Of a DNA stretch of 64,000 nucleotides, positions 8,339-16,209 are shown piece by piece. Made by a program: the position numbers and the translations under genes. How positions within the stretch are numbered: the first letter of the stretch is position 1; the number at the start of each line of letters is the position of its first letter. This stretch comes from Asanoa iriomotensis (GTDB lineage: Bacteria > Actinomycetota > Actinomycetes > Mycobacteriales > Micromonosporaceae): contig NZ_BONC01000018.1 in the NCBI RefSeq assembly GCF_016862515.1, positions 1-64,000 on the forward strand, read 5' to 3'. Below the pieces are notes generated by a model. It saw only the letters and a program-made list of their open reading frames with translations, was not told the DNA's origin and did not search any database.

Positions 8339-9127
8339 GTGACGACCACCTACTACGCGGAGGAAACCCGCCCAGCCCGCCGCCGCGGTCGGCGCGTGCT
8401 GATCACGCTGCTGGTGCTGCTGGTCGTGCTCGGCGGCGTCCTGGTCGCGGGCGACCGGGTGGCCGCCAACTTCGCCGAGAAGAAGATCGCCGAGCAGGTC
8501 AGCCAGCAGGTCGCCGCACAGAAGGTGCAGTCGGGCCCGCCAGAGGTGTCCGTCGGCGGCTTCCCGTTCCTCACCCAGGTCGTGGCCGGCGAGTACGAGA
8601 AGATCACGATCGGCCTGCCGGACGTCAAGGGCGACGTCGAGGGCAACACGGTGAGCCTGCCGCGGCTCGACCTGGTGGCGCACAACGTGGTCGCCTCGAT
8701 CGACACGTTGCGCAGCGGCCAGGGCGACATCGTCGCCAAGACCGTCGACGGCAGCACGACCATCGGCTACGACGAGGTCGCCAAGCTGATCAACCAGCCG
8801 GACATCGAGCTCAGCGAGCGCGAGGGCAAGCTGTGGGTCACCGCCCCGGTCCAGATCCCCCTGGTCAACCAGACCTTCACGGTCCGCGGTGCGGCGGAGT
8901 TGTCGGTCGAGGGCCGGCAGATCCGGATCCAGCTCAAGGAGGCCACCGCCGACGGGCTGCCCGCGGTGCCGCTGGCCCAGCAGGTCGTCGAAAACTTCAT
9001 CAAGAACACCTCGATCGCCTTCGATCTGCCGGTGCTGCCTTTCAAGATGGAGCTCAAGCAGGTCAGCCCCACCGCCGACGGGCTCGCCGTCACCGCGACC
9101 GCCACCGAGGTGCCGCTCAACGGGTGA
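8339..9127 (+). CDS. LmeA-family (DUF2993) phospholipid-binding protein
   Basis: A 262-residue protein with a basic N-terminus (RRRGRR), one membrane anchor at about 18-40, and an extracytoplasmic beta-rich domain typical of DUF2993. In mycobacteria, LmeA binds phosphatidylinositol species and supports lipomannan maturation; here only lipid binding in the cell envelope is inferred. The GTG start has a strong GAGGAGGA ribosome binding site a few bases upstream. It follows the membrane-protein gene by 41 bp, so the two may be co-transcribed. The GlnR and sulfurtransferase context is conserved but does not explain the function. Confidence 0.8.
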   Translation: MTTTYYAEETRPARRRGRRVLITLLVLLVVLGGVLVAGDRVAANFAEKKIAEQVSQQVAAQKVQSGPPEVSVGGFPFLTQVVAGEYEKITIGLPDVKGDVEGNTVSLPRLDLVAHNVVASIDTLRSGQGDIVAKTVDGSTTIGYDEVAKLINQPDIELSEREGKLWVTAPVQIPLVNQTFTVRGAAELSVEGRQIRIQLKEATADGLPAVPLAQQVVENFIKNTSIAFDLPVLPFKMELKQVSPTADGLAVTATATEVPLNG

Positions 9128-9207
9128 CCCGGCTCACCGCGCCCACCCCTCCCGGATGGTGGTCAGCTCGGTGACCACGCCTTGCACTGCTGGTAGCCTC
9201 TTCACCC

Positions 9208-9285
9208 ATGGGGACGCTCCTCACCAAACGGCGCGCGGTCGACCTGTGCCGCGTGGCCACCTGCCTGTGTTGCCCCGTCATCTGA
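9208..9285 (+). CDS. Cysteine-rich leader peptide for the thiosulfate sulfurtransferase operon
   Basis: A 25-codon open frame beginning MGTLLTKRRAVDLCRVATCL and ending with a Cys-Cys-Pro-Val-Ile tail, so four of the last twelve residues are Cys. Small leaderless peptides of this type precede cysA/sseA-type sulfur genes in actinobacteria. Polycysteine leader ORFs have been shown to act as cysteine-responsive attenuators in mycobacteria. A TAGCCT -10 element lies 14 bases upstream of the ATG, giving a leaderless start. Ribosome stalling at the Cys codons when Cys-tRNA is low would alter folding of the following 165-base leader. Confidence 0.85.
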   Translation: MGTLLTKRRAVDLCRVATCLCCPVI

Positions 9286-9339
9286 CGGCGGCAAGCTGAG
9301 GTCTGTCCCACCTATCTCCTTCCCGGCAGTGCCGCCGTC
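9284..9339 (+). promoter_or_regulatory. Attenuator hairpin overlapping the leader-peptide stop
   Basis: GACGGCGGCA at 9284-9293 is perfectly complementary to TGCCGCCGTC at 9330-9339. The left arm starts inside the leader peptide's TGA codon, so a ribosome terminating there would block the stem, and one stalled at the upstream Cys codons may not. A second potential stem (CGCGCGCG at 9370-9377 with 9402-9409) lies further downstream. The leader-peptide context makes this a plausible attenuator, but I did not compute a fold. Confidence 0.55.
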
Positions 9340-9450
9340 GCTCGTACCCGTGATCCCTAGTCCCTGGGTCGCGCGCGTGGAGCGGCGATATCAACATCCC
9401 CCGCGCGCGTTGGCTCACCACCACCTCCGTACACACACAGGAGTGAACTG

Positions 9451-10299
9451 ATGAGTCGCGACACCGCACTCGTTTCGGCCGACTGGGCCGAGAAGAACCT
9501 CGGCGCCCCTGGCGTGGTCTTCGTCGAGGTCGACGAGGACACCAACGCCTACGACGGCGGCCACCTGCCCGGCGCGATCAAGCTGGACTGGAAGACCGAC
9601 CTCCAGGACCCGGTGCGCCGGGACTTCGTCAACAAGGAGCAGTTCGAGGCACTGCTGTCGGCCCGCGGCATCGGCAACGACGACACCGTGGTGCTCTACG
9701 GCGGCAACAACAACTGGTTCGCCGCGTACGCGTACTGGTACTTCAAGCTCTACGGCCACGGCGACGTCAAGCTGCTCGACGGTGGCCGCAAGAAGTGGGA
9801 GCTGGACGCGCGCCCGCTGGTCAAGGACGTGCCGAGCCGCGAGCAGACCAGCTACTCGGCGCAGGAGCCCGACACCTCGATCCGCGCGTTCCGCGACGAG
9901 GTCGTCAAGGCGATCGGCGCGCAGAACCTGGTCGACGTCCGCTCGCCCGACGAGTACGCCGGCCGCCTGCTGGCACCGGCCCACCTCCCGCAGGAGCAGG
10001 CGCAGCGGGCCGGGCACATCCCGACCGCGGTGTCCGTGCCGTGGTCCAAGGCGGCCAACGAGGACGGCACGTTCAAGTCCGACGACGAGCTGCGCGCGAT
10101 CTACGCGGCCGCCGGGCTCGACGAGGGCAAGGACACGATCGCCTACTGCCGGATCGGCGAGCGCTCCTCGCACACCTGGTTCGTGCTCAAGGAGCTGCTC
10201 GGCCACTCCAGCGTGAAGAACTACGACGGCTCCTGGACCGAGTACGGCTCCCTCGTCGGCGTGCCGGTCGCGCTCGGCGACGAGCCGGGGAAGGCGTGA
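9451..10299 (+). CDS. sseA: Thiosulfate sulfurtransferase (double rhodanese)
   Basis: A 282-residue protein with two rhodanese domains. The catalytic loop CRIGERSSH starts at Cys233 in the second domain and has the thiosulfate-type signature. The equivalent loop in the first domain (YGGNNNW) has Gly in place of Cys and is inactive, as usual. The enzyme moves sulfane sulfur from thiosulfate to cyanide or other acceptors; actinobacterial homologues (often named cysA or sseA) are linked to sulfur and cysteine metabolism. AGGAG lies 7 bases upstream of the ATG. Expression is probably controlled by the Cys-rich leader peptide, and the DUF1416 gene follows directly. Confidence 0.93.
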   Translation: MSRDTALVSADWAEKNLGAPGVVFVEVDEDTNAYDGGHLPGAIKLDWKTDLQDPVRRDFVNKEQFEALLSARGIGNDDTVVLYGGNNNWFAAYAYWYFKLYGHGDVKLLDGGRKKWELDARPLVKDVPSREQTSYSAQEPDTSIRAFRDEVVKAIGAQNLVDVRSPDEYAGRLLAPAHLPQEQAQRAGHIPTAVSVPWSKAANEDGTFKSDDELRAIYAAAGLDEGKDTIAYCRIGERSSHTWFVLKELLGHSSVKNYDGSWTEYGSLVGVPVALGDEPGKA

Positions 10300-10304
10300 C
10301 CACG

Positions 10305-10619
10305 ATGACTGTCGACCAGAGTTGCGCCGCTCCGGACCAGGCCGCACCGCTGCCCGCCAGCGTCGACCTGGAGAAGGAGACGGTGATAACCGGCACCGTG
10401 ACGGCCACCGACGGCACCGTCGTCGGCGGCGCCTACGTGCGGCTGCTCGACGCGACCGGTGAGTTCGCCGCCGAGGTGGTCACCTCACCGGCCGGCCAGT
10501 TCCGGTTCTTCGCCGCGCCCGGCACCTGGACGCTGCGCGCCCTGTCCCGGCACGGCAACGGCGACACGACCGTCACGGCGGTCCGTGGCATCACCGAGAC
10601 CGGCGTACGCGTCGGCTGA
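10305..10619 (+). CDS. DUF1416 protein, partner of the sulfurtransferase
   Basis: About 104 residues. It has a single beta-sandwich domain of the DUF1416 / carboxypeptidase-regulatory-like type: GTVTATDGTVVGGAYVRLLD, then a SPAGQFRFFAAPGTWTLRAL segment. The function is unknown, but the gene is regularly found directly after the thiosulfate sulfurtransferase in actinobacteria. An alternative GTG at 10296 overlaps the sseA stop codon (GTGA) and would add three residues; translational coupling is likely either way. A strong terminator follows. Confidence 0.85.
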   Translation: MTVDQSCAAPDQAAPLPASVDLEKETVITGTVTATDGTVVGGAYVRLLDATGEFAAEVVTSPAGQFRFFAAPGTWTLRALSRHGNGDTTVTAVRGITETGVRVG

Positions 10620-10630
10620 CCCACACCTGA

Positions 10631-10671
10631 ACACGACGGCGCCCCGGTCACCGGCCGGGGCGCCGTCGTGT
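10631..10671 (+). terminator. Terminator after the sseA-DUF1416 operon
   Basis: A perfect 17-bp inverted repeat (left arm ACACGACGGCGCCCCGG) around a 7-base loop, starting 12 bases after the DUF1416 stop. This is one of the strongest hairpins in the window. Confidence 0.85.
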
Positions 10672-10683
10672 CACCATGGCCCG

Positions 10684-11460
10684 GTGACCGCGACGCGCCG
10701 ACGACTCTGGGTGGTCGCCGGCCTGGCGACCTGGGCCCTCGTGCTCGGCGCTCTCGCCGTGCTCTCGCACCGCACCGACGAGCCGACGGTCCGCGAGCAG
10801 CGCACCCTGACGCAGGCGCTGCGGGTGGTCAAGGAGTCGGTCGGCCACACGGTCAGCCAGGCCGGCGCCGACACCGTGCCGGTGATCTCGCCGCTGTCGA
10901 TCGACACGGGCTGCCGGATCACGCCGATGCGCTCGGGGGCGACCGCGACGGGCGTGGTGCGCTTCTTCACCAGCGACCCCGACCTGCTCCGCCGGCTCGC
11001 CGACGGCTATCCCTCGGCCTACCAGGCCACGGTCAGCACCGACGGTCGCACGATGCGGGCCGACGCCGGCGAGTTCGTCGCGGTGCGCGGCAAGCTGGTC
11101 GCGCCGGGCGAGGTGCAGGTGACCGCGACGACCGGCTGCCGCCCGGCCGACGCCGAGATCCAGTACCCGCCGCCGGACACGACGGTGGAGCCCGTCCGGA
11201 TCCTCACAGCCCTCGGTGCGACGTCCGTCGAGCCCGCGCTGACCGGGGTCGCGCGATGCCCGGCCGGCGGCCCCGCGAGCACGGTCTCGGCGTCCGGCCG
11301 CATCACGGCCCCGCCGGCCGACGCGGGCACCCTCGACCAGGGCCGCCAGGTCCTCGCGAACGACAAGGTGTACGCGTACCGGCGCGGCGCCGACGAGGCC
11401 GTGGCCGTGGTGCCGACCGGCGAGCACGATGTGCGGGTGTACGTCACGAAACTCTGTTGA
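10684..11460 (+). CDS. Membrane-anchored extracytoplasmic protein of unknown function
   Basis: About 258 residues: a short basic N-terminus, one hydrophobic helix (about 8-28, RLWVVAGLATWALVLGALAV), and an exported domain with three Cys (in DTGCRITP, TTGCRPADA and VARCPAG), the last residue also being Cys. No known family was recognised. The GTG at 10684 is chosen because it directly precedes the basic/hydrophobic signal anchor; the frame is open further upstream but reads low-complexity residues across the terminator. It ends 21 bp before the UvrA-like gene. Confidence 0.7.
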   Translation: MTATRRRLWVVAGLATWALVLGALAVLSHRTDEPTVREQRTLTQALRVVKESVGHTVSQAGADTVPVISPLSIDTGCRITPMRSGATATGVVRFFTSDPDLLRRLADGYPSAYQATVSTDGRTMRADAGEFVAVRGKLVAPGEVQVTATTGCRPADAEIQYPPPDTTVEPVRILTALGATSVEPALTGVARCPAGGPASTVSASGRITAPPADAGTLDQGRQVLANDKVYAYRRGADEAVAVVPTGEHDVRVYVTKLC

Positions 11461-11466
11461 CGCGTT

Positions 11467-11481
11467 CCGTACAGTGTACGG
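11467..11481. promoter_or_regulatory. Palindromic operator at the uvrA-like gene start
   Basis: CCGTACAGTGTACGG: two 6-bp inverted arms (CCGTAC / GTACGG) around AGT, ending on the base before the GTG start. It contains TACAGT 12 bases upstream of the GTG, a suitable -10 for a leaderless transcript. A dimeric repressor bound here would block transcription. No TetR/MarR gene is adjacent to nominate as the binder. Confidence 0.45.
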
Positions 11482-13758
11482 GTGCTGACGGACTACATCG
11501 AGATCACCGGAGCCCGCGAAAACAACCTCAAGGACGTCACCGTCCGGATCCCGAAGCGCCAGATCACCGTGTTCACCGGTGTCTCTGGCTCAGGCAAGTC
11601 GTCACTGGTCTTCGACACGATCGCCGCGGAGGCACAGCGGCAGCTCAACGAGACGTTCACCGCGTTCGCCCGCAACTTCCTGCCCAGCTACGGCCAGCCC
11701 GACGTCGACGCCATCGAGAACCTGTCCGCCGCGATCGTCGTCGACCAGAAGCGGCTGGGCGGCAGCTCCCGCTCGACGGTCGGCACGATCACCGACATCA
11801 ACCCGCTGATCCGGCTGCTCTTCTCCCGGGTGGGCCGGCCGCACGTCGGCTTCTCGAACGCGTTCTCGTTCAACGACCCGCAGGGCATGTGCCCCGAGTG
11901 CGACGGGCTCGGCCACGTCACCACCATCGACCTCGACAAGCTGGTCGACCGGTCCAGGTCGCTCAACGAGGGCGCGGTGCTGCACCCCGACTTCGCCGTC
12001 GGCGGCTGGTACCTGAGCACCTACCTCATGTCGGGCTGGTTCGACGCCGACAAGCCGCTGCGCGACTACACCGACCAGGAATGGGAGGTGTTCCTGCACG
12101 GCACGGGCAAAGTGCCGGTCGAGTGGCAGGGCGGCAAGATCAACACGACGTACGAGGGTCTGGTCGACAAGTTCACCCGGCTCTACGTCAAGAAGGACCT
12201 CGGCGCGATGTCCGAGCGCAACAAGGCGTCCCTGCTCCGCTTCGTCACGACGGGCACCTGCCCGCTGTGCAAGGGCGGCCGGCTGTCCCAAGCGGCACTG
12301 GCCGCCTCGGTCGAGGGCTACCACATCACGGACCTGCTGGCGATGGAGGCGACCGACCTGCTCGCGACCCTGGGCGAGCTGGCCGGCACGGTCGACGGTG
12401 CCGGCGGGCCGATCGTGGCGAGCCTGATCGACCGCGTGCGCAACCTGGTCACGATCGGGCTCGGCTACATCCGGCTCGACCGCGAGACGACCAGCCTCTC
12501 CGGCGGCGAGTCGCAGCGCATCAAGATGGTCCGGCACCTGAGCAGCAGCCTGATCGACATGATGTACGTCTTCGACGAGCCGAGCATCGGCCTGCACGCC
12601 CACGACGTGCAGCGGCTCAACGAACTGCTGGTCAAGCTGCGCGACAAGGGCAACACGGTGCTGGTCGTCGAGCACGACCGGGACGTGATCGCCGTCGCCG
12701 ACCACGTCGTCGACCTGGGCCCGAAGGCCGGCGCGCGCGGCGGCCAGGTGGTGTTCACCGGCAGCTTCGCCGAGTTGGCCGAGGCGCCGACCCTGACCGG
12801 CCGGTTCATGAAGCACGCGCTGCCGCTCAAGGAGTCGGCGCGGACGCCGACCGGCGCGCTGACGATCCGCGGCGCGACCCGCAACAACCTCAAGAACGTC
12901 ACCGTCGACATCCCGACCGGCGTGCTGACCGTCGTCACGGGCGTCGCCGGGTCCGGCAAGAGCACGCTGATCAACGAGGTGTTCCTGGGTCTCCATCCGG
13001 ACGCGGTCGACATCGACCAGTCGGCGGTGGGCGCGTCGATCCGGTCCAACCCGGCCACGTACACCGGGCTCATGGACGACATCCGGCGGCTGTTCGCGAA
13101 GGCCAACGGCGTCAACGCGGGCCTGTTCAGCTTCAACTCCAAGGGCGCCTGCACCAACTGCCAGGGCCTCGGCGTGATCTACACGGACCTCGGGTTCATG
13201 GAGGGCTTCAAGTCGCCGTGCGAGATCTGCCACGGCCGGCGGTTCTCCGAGGAGGTGCTGGGCTACCAGCTGCGGGGCAAGTCGATCGCCGACGTGCTCG
13301 AGCTGACCGCGGCCGAGGCGGCGGAGTTCTTCACCGAGAAGAAGCTGCGCACGGTGCTGTCCGCGGTCAACGACGTTGGCCTCGACTACCTGCGGCTCGG
13401 CCAGCCGCTCAGCACGCTGTCCGGCGGCGAGTGCCAACGCATCAAGCTCGCCACGGAGCTGCACAAGACCGGCACGGTGTACGTGATGGACGAGCCGACC
13501 ACGGGCCTGCACATGTCCGACATCCAGCACCTGCTGGAGATCGTCGACCGGCTGGTCAACCAGGGCAACTCGGTGGTCGTGATCGAGCACAACCTCGACG
13601 TCATCAAGAACGCCGACTGGATCGTCGACCTGGGCCCCGAGGGCGGCACCAAGGGCGGCGAGGTGCTGTTCACCGGGCCACCGGCCGCACTGGTGAAGGC
13701 CGACACCTACACGGCGGAGGCGGTGCGGCGGGACCTGGCGGCGTTCAGCCGTACCTGA
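11482..13758 (+). CDS. UvrA-like ABC ATPase (class UvrA2 / drug-resistance type)
   Basis: A 758-residue protein with two ABC ATPase modules interrupted by zinc-binding Cys motifs. Walker A loops are GVSGSGKSS (33-41) and GVAGSGKST (about 486). Signature motifs are LSGGESQRIK (about 339) and LSGGECQRIK (about 645). Cys motifs include CPECDGLGH, CPLCKGG, CTNCQGLG and CEICHGRRF. It is about 200 residues shorter than the housekeeping UvrA (roughly 950), as in the UvrA2 / DrrC-like group linked to resistance against DNA-binding drugs. No uvrB or drug biosynthesis genes are adjacent. Its last 14 bases overlap the convergent NUDIX gene. Confidence 0.88.
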   Translation: MLTDYIEITGARENNLKDVTVRIPKRQITVFTGVSGSGKSSLVFDTIAAEAQRQLNETFTAFARNFLPSYGQPDVDAIENLSAAIVVDQKRLGGSSRSTVGTITDINPLIRLLFSRVGRPHVGFSNAFSFNDPQGMCPECDGLGHVTTIDLDKLVDRSRSLNEGAVLHPDFAVGGWYLSTYLMSGWFDADKPLRDYTDQEWEVFLHGTGKVPVEWQGGKINTTYEGLVDKFTRLYVKKDLGAMSERNKASLLRFVTTGTCPLCKGGRLSQAALAASVEGYHITDLLAMEATDLLATLGELAGTVDGAGGPIVASLIDRVRNLVTIGLGYIRLDRETTSLSGGESQRIKMVRHLSSSLIDMMYVFDEPSIGLHAHDVQRLNELLVKLRDKGNTVLVVEHDRDVIAVADHVVDLGPKAGARGGQVVFTGSFAELAEAPTLTGRFMKHALPLKESARTPTGALTIRGATRNNLKNVTVDIPTGVLTVVTGVAGSGKSTLINEVFLGLHPDAVDIDQSAVGASIRSNPATYTGLMDDIRRLFAKANGVNAGLFSFNSKGACTNCQGLGVIYTDLGFMEGFKSPCEICHGRRFSEEVLGYQLRGKSIADVLELTAAEAAEFFTEKKLRTVLSAVNDVGLDYLRLGQPLSTLSGGECQRIKLATELHKTGTVYVMDEPTTGLHMSDIQHLLEIVDRLVNQGNSVVVIEHNLDVIKNADWIVDLGPEGGTKGGEVLFTGPPAALVKADTYTAEAVRRDLAAFSRT

Positions 13759-14554
13759 ACCGCGGCTCGCCCGTGAGGTCCAGCGTCGGTGTCACGGCGG
13801 CGGCCGGCTCGCGCCGCGCCGCCGCCGCGAACACCGCCGGGATGTCGGCACACTCGGCGACCTGCTTCAACGTCATGATCGTCGGCGGCAACATGGCGAC
13901 CTCGCCGCGCTCGGCCCGCTCGACGGCGTCGGCGGGCCGGATCCACATCGTGTGGTCGGCCTCGCCGGAAACGTCGCGGGTGACCTGCCCACCGGGCAGC
14001 GCGGCGACGAAGAAGTAGGTGTCGAACCGCCGCGGCTCGAACTCCGGGGTGATCCACCGGCTCCACGGCGCCAACAGATCGGCCCGCAACGTCAGCGCGC
14101 GCTGCTCGAGCAGGTCGGCGAAGGACAGCTCGCGGGCGACCAGCGCGCGCCGGGCGGCTTCCCAGTCGTCACCGCTGACGTCACCGACGACGGTGCCGGA
14201 GGACGGGCCGGCGAGCAGCACACCGGCCTCTTCGAAGACCTCGCGGGCGGCGGCGCAGACGATCGCCTGCGCGCGCTGGGGGTCGGTGGCCAGCCGCTCG
14301 GCCAGGCCGGTCGGGTCGGCGCCGAGGTCCTTGCGGGAGTCGGTCGGGTCGACACCGCCGCCGGGGAACGCGTAGCGCCCGCCGAACGCCATCGCGGCGA
14401 CCCGGCGGATCACGTACACCTCGAAGCCGTTGCCCGCCTCCCGCAAGAGCAGCACGGTGGCGGCCAGCCGGGGCGTGACTGGCGTGCGGCCCTCGGCCGC
14501 GAACCGTCGCGCATGGTCGACGATCTCGGGTGGTGCTGCGAACTCCTCGACCAC
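13745..14554 (-). CDS. NUDIX hydrolase (NUDT7/NUDT19-like)
   Basis: A 269-residue protein. The Nudix signature is split: GGGVDP at 65-70, about 30 residues of insertion, then REVFEEAGVLL at 104-114. This layout resembles the acyl-CoA diphosphatase group (NUDT19-like), which cleaves CoA esters; the substrate here is inferred only. The GTG start has TAGGCT 12 bases upstream. It is divergent from the oxidoreductase with only a 42-bp gap, so both genes appear to be leaderless with overlapping back-to-back promoters. Confidence 0.85.
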   Translation of the reverse strand: MVEEFAAPPEIVDHARRFAAEGRTPVTPRLAATVLLLREAGNGFEVYVIRRVAAMAFGGRYAFPGGGVDPTDSRKDLGADPTGLAERLATDPQRAQAIVCAAAREVFEEAGVLLAGPSSGTVVGDVSGDDWEAARRALVARELSFADLLEQRALTLRADLLAPWSRWITPEFEPRRFDTYFFVAALPGGQVTRDVSGEADHTMWIRPADAVERAERGEVAMLPPTIMTLKQVAECADIPAVFAAAARREPAAAVTPTLDLTGEPRFRYG

Positions 14555-14596
14555 CGGCTGAGCCTATCCGCACAGGCGTGGGCTAGCGTGCCTGCC

Positions 14597-15562
14597 ATGA
14601 CGAGGTGGGGAATTCTCGCGACGGGCACGATCGCCGCCAAGTTCGCCGCCGACCTGCGCCACGCCCCGGGCGCCTCGCTGGTCGCGGTGGGTTCGCGGTC
14701 GGTCGAGGCGGCGAAGTCGTTCGCGGGCCGGTTCGACGTGCCACGCGCACACGGCTCGTGGGAGGCCCTGGCCGCGGACCCCGACGTCGACGTGATCTAC
14801 GTGGCGACCCCGCACTCGGCCCACTTCGAGGCGGCGATGACCTGCCTGCGGGCGGGCAAGCCGGTGCTCTGCGAGAAGCCGGTCACGCTGGACCGCGCCA
14901 GCGCCGCGGAACTGGTCTCCACGGCCCGCTCCACCGGCGTCTTCTTCATGGAAGCGATGTGGACCAGGGTCAACCCGACGGTCCGCACGGTCCTGGACCT
15001 GATCGCCGACGGCACGATCGGCAGGGTCACGACGGTCCAGGCGGACTTCGGCATCTACGGCCCGTTCCCCCCGTCGCACCGCCTGCGCGCCCGCGAACTG
15101 GGCGGCGGCGCACTGCTGGACCTGGGCATCTACCCGGTCACGATGGCGCACCTGGTGCTCGGCGCACCGGACCACATCCGCGCGTGGGCGAAAATCGGCC
15201 CGGAGGGCACGGACGAGAACACGGGCATAGTCTTCGGCTACGACGAGTCAGCCGCGGTGGCAGCGCTGACCTGCGGCCTGGTAGGCACGACGCCGGTCGA
15301 GGCAACGATCACGGGCACGGACGGCCGCATCGAACTGCCGACGTTCTTCATGGCGGACCGCTACACACTGCACCGCCCGGGCAAGGACCCGGTCACGGTG
15401 GCCAACCCCCACCCGGGCCACGGCTACCAGTTCGAAGCGCTCGAGGTGCAACGCTGCCTCGCGGAGGGCCTCCTCGAAAGCCCGTTGGTCCCCCACGCCA
15501 CCACCCTCGAGGTGATGGGCCTCCTCGACGAGATCCGCTCCCAGATCGGCGTGAACTACTAA
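14597..15562 (+). CDS. Gfo/Idh/MocA family oxidoreductase
   Basis: A 321-residue protein. The Rossmann nucleotide-binding segment is RWGILATGTIAAKFAADL at the N-terminus, and the family signature EKP lies at residues 93-95 (LCEKPVTLDRASA). The C-terminal substrate domain includes GGGALLDLGIYPV. The family uses NAD(P) to oxidise or reduce sugars, inositols or dihydrodiols; the substrate is unknown. The ATG at 14597 fits the Rossmann start, and TAGCGT 13 bases upstream indicates a leaderless mRNA. Downstream is the non-coding repeat island. Confidence 0.9.
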   Translation: MTRWGILATGTIAAKFAADLRHAPGASLVAVGSRSVEAAKSFAGRFDVPRAHGSWEALAADPDVDVIYVATPHSAHFEAAMTCLRAGKPVLCEKPVTLDRASAAELVSTARSTGVFFMEAMWTRVNPTVRTVLDLIADGTIGRVTTVQADFGIYGPFPPSHRLRARELGGGALLDLGIYPVTMAHLVLGAPDHIRAWAKIGPEGTDENTGIVFGYDESAAVAALTCGLVGTTPVEATITGTDGRIELPTFFMADRYTLHRPGKDPVTVANPHPGHGYQFEALEVQRCLAEGLLESPLVPHATTLEVMGLLDEIRSQIGVNY

Positions 15563-15681
15563 CAAGATCTATTTTCTCTCGGGTCCGCGGCGGTCCGGAC
15601 CGCTCCTCCCGCGAGGGACCGCTCCGCTCGCCGGCTCCGCACCAATCCCTGCTCAACCCCGGGCTGTCACCCTGTTTCGCG

Positions 15682-15719
15682 CAGGCTTTGCTCTGCTTAC
15701 ACATACGCACCGCAGGTCA
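15682..15719 (+). repeat. Long inverted repeat, left arm
   Basis: A 38-base arm starting CAGGCTTTGCTCTGCTTACA whose exact reverse complement lies at 16065-16102. The similarity extends inwards for about 18 further bases with a few mismatches (to 15736 and 16048). Both arms contain the GCTCTGCTT core. Confidence 0.85.
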
Positions 15720-15800
15720 AGCGGAGTGGTGCGTGGATGGAAGCAGAGCAAGCCAAGGTCAACACCGCGCCCAGGCGGATGTGACTTTCCCGCGATACGA

Positions 15801-15868
15801 CAAGACCGGCGCACGGGCCAGACGGGCGGCGCACCATCCGCCTTGCTCTGCTTCCACCCACGCGCCAC
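15801..15868 (+). repeat. 68-bp direct repeat, copy 1
   Basis: Starts CAAGACCGGCGCACGGGCCA and ends in the GCTCTGCTTCCACCCACG motif. Copy 2 is exactly 190 bases downstream with six mismatches in 68 positions. Confidence 0.85.
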
Positions 15869-15990
15869 CCCGCCGGCTCGGTTGTGCGCAACCGGCGGCA
15901 GAGCCGAACCCAAGGTCAACGCCGCCGATGGCCCGCTCGACGGGCGCCCGCCGTCCCCACCCAAACCCATGCGACTTCCTGCCGAACCAA

Positions 15991-16058
15991 CAAGATCAGC
16001 GCACGGGCCAGACAGGCGGCGCACCACCCGCCCTGCTCTGCTTCCACCCACGCACCAC
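15991..16058 (+). repeat. 68-bp direct repeat, copy 2
   Basis: Starts CAAGATCAGCGCACGGGCCA. Differs from the copy at 15801 at six positions. The sequence between the copies is not simply repeated, although a CAAGGTCAAC segment recurs (15754 and 15911). Confidence 0.85.
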
Positions 16059-16064
16059 CACGGC

Positions 16065-16102
16065 TGACCTGCGGTGCGTATGTGTAAGCAGAGCAAAGCC
16101 TG
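16065..16102 (-). repeat. Long inverted repeat, right arm
   Basis: Exact reverse complement of 15682-15719. The two arms are separated by about 345 bases that contain the 68-bp direct repeats. The gene for a basic hypothetical protein begins about 110 bases to the right. Confidence 0.85.
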
Positions 16103-16209
16103 TCCGCGGGGCTGGGCCGGCGAGGTGATGGGGACTCGGGCCAAAGCGGCGCGAGCCCTCTAAAGCCCGGCGAAGATGGGGGAAAGGTCGCGTTTTCGGG
16201 GAGGCGATC

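Larger units (their letters stand above)
15563..16209. other. Non-coding repeat island
   Basis: About 650 bases with no credible gene. It holds long inverted and direct repeats sharing the motif TTGCTCTGCTTCCACCCACG, which recurs in direct or inverted orientation at least three times (near 15729-15754, 15841-15863 and 16032-16053). Open frames here are on both strands and Arg/Pro/Gly-rich. It lacks transposase genes and does not resemble an insertion sequence. Confidence 0.7.

Noticed and set aside
11602..13590. Minus-strand frame of 662 residues opposite the uvrA-like gene
   Set aside because: Antisense artefact: composition is Arg/Asp/Gln/Leu without domains, and the plus strand carries complete UvrA motifs.
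15681..16103. CRISPR array or insertion sequence in the repeat island
   Set aside because: Repeats are few, unequally spaced and in mixed orientation; there is no cas gene, transposase or terminal target duplication visible.
15653..16144. Frames of 113-248 residues in the repeat island
   Set aside because: All are repeats of Cys/Arg/Pro-rich peptides produced by the DNA repeats on both strands; not protein-like.
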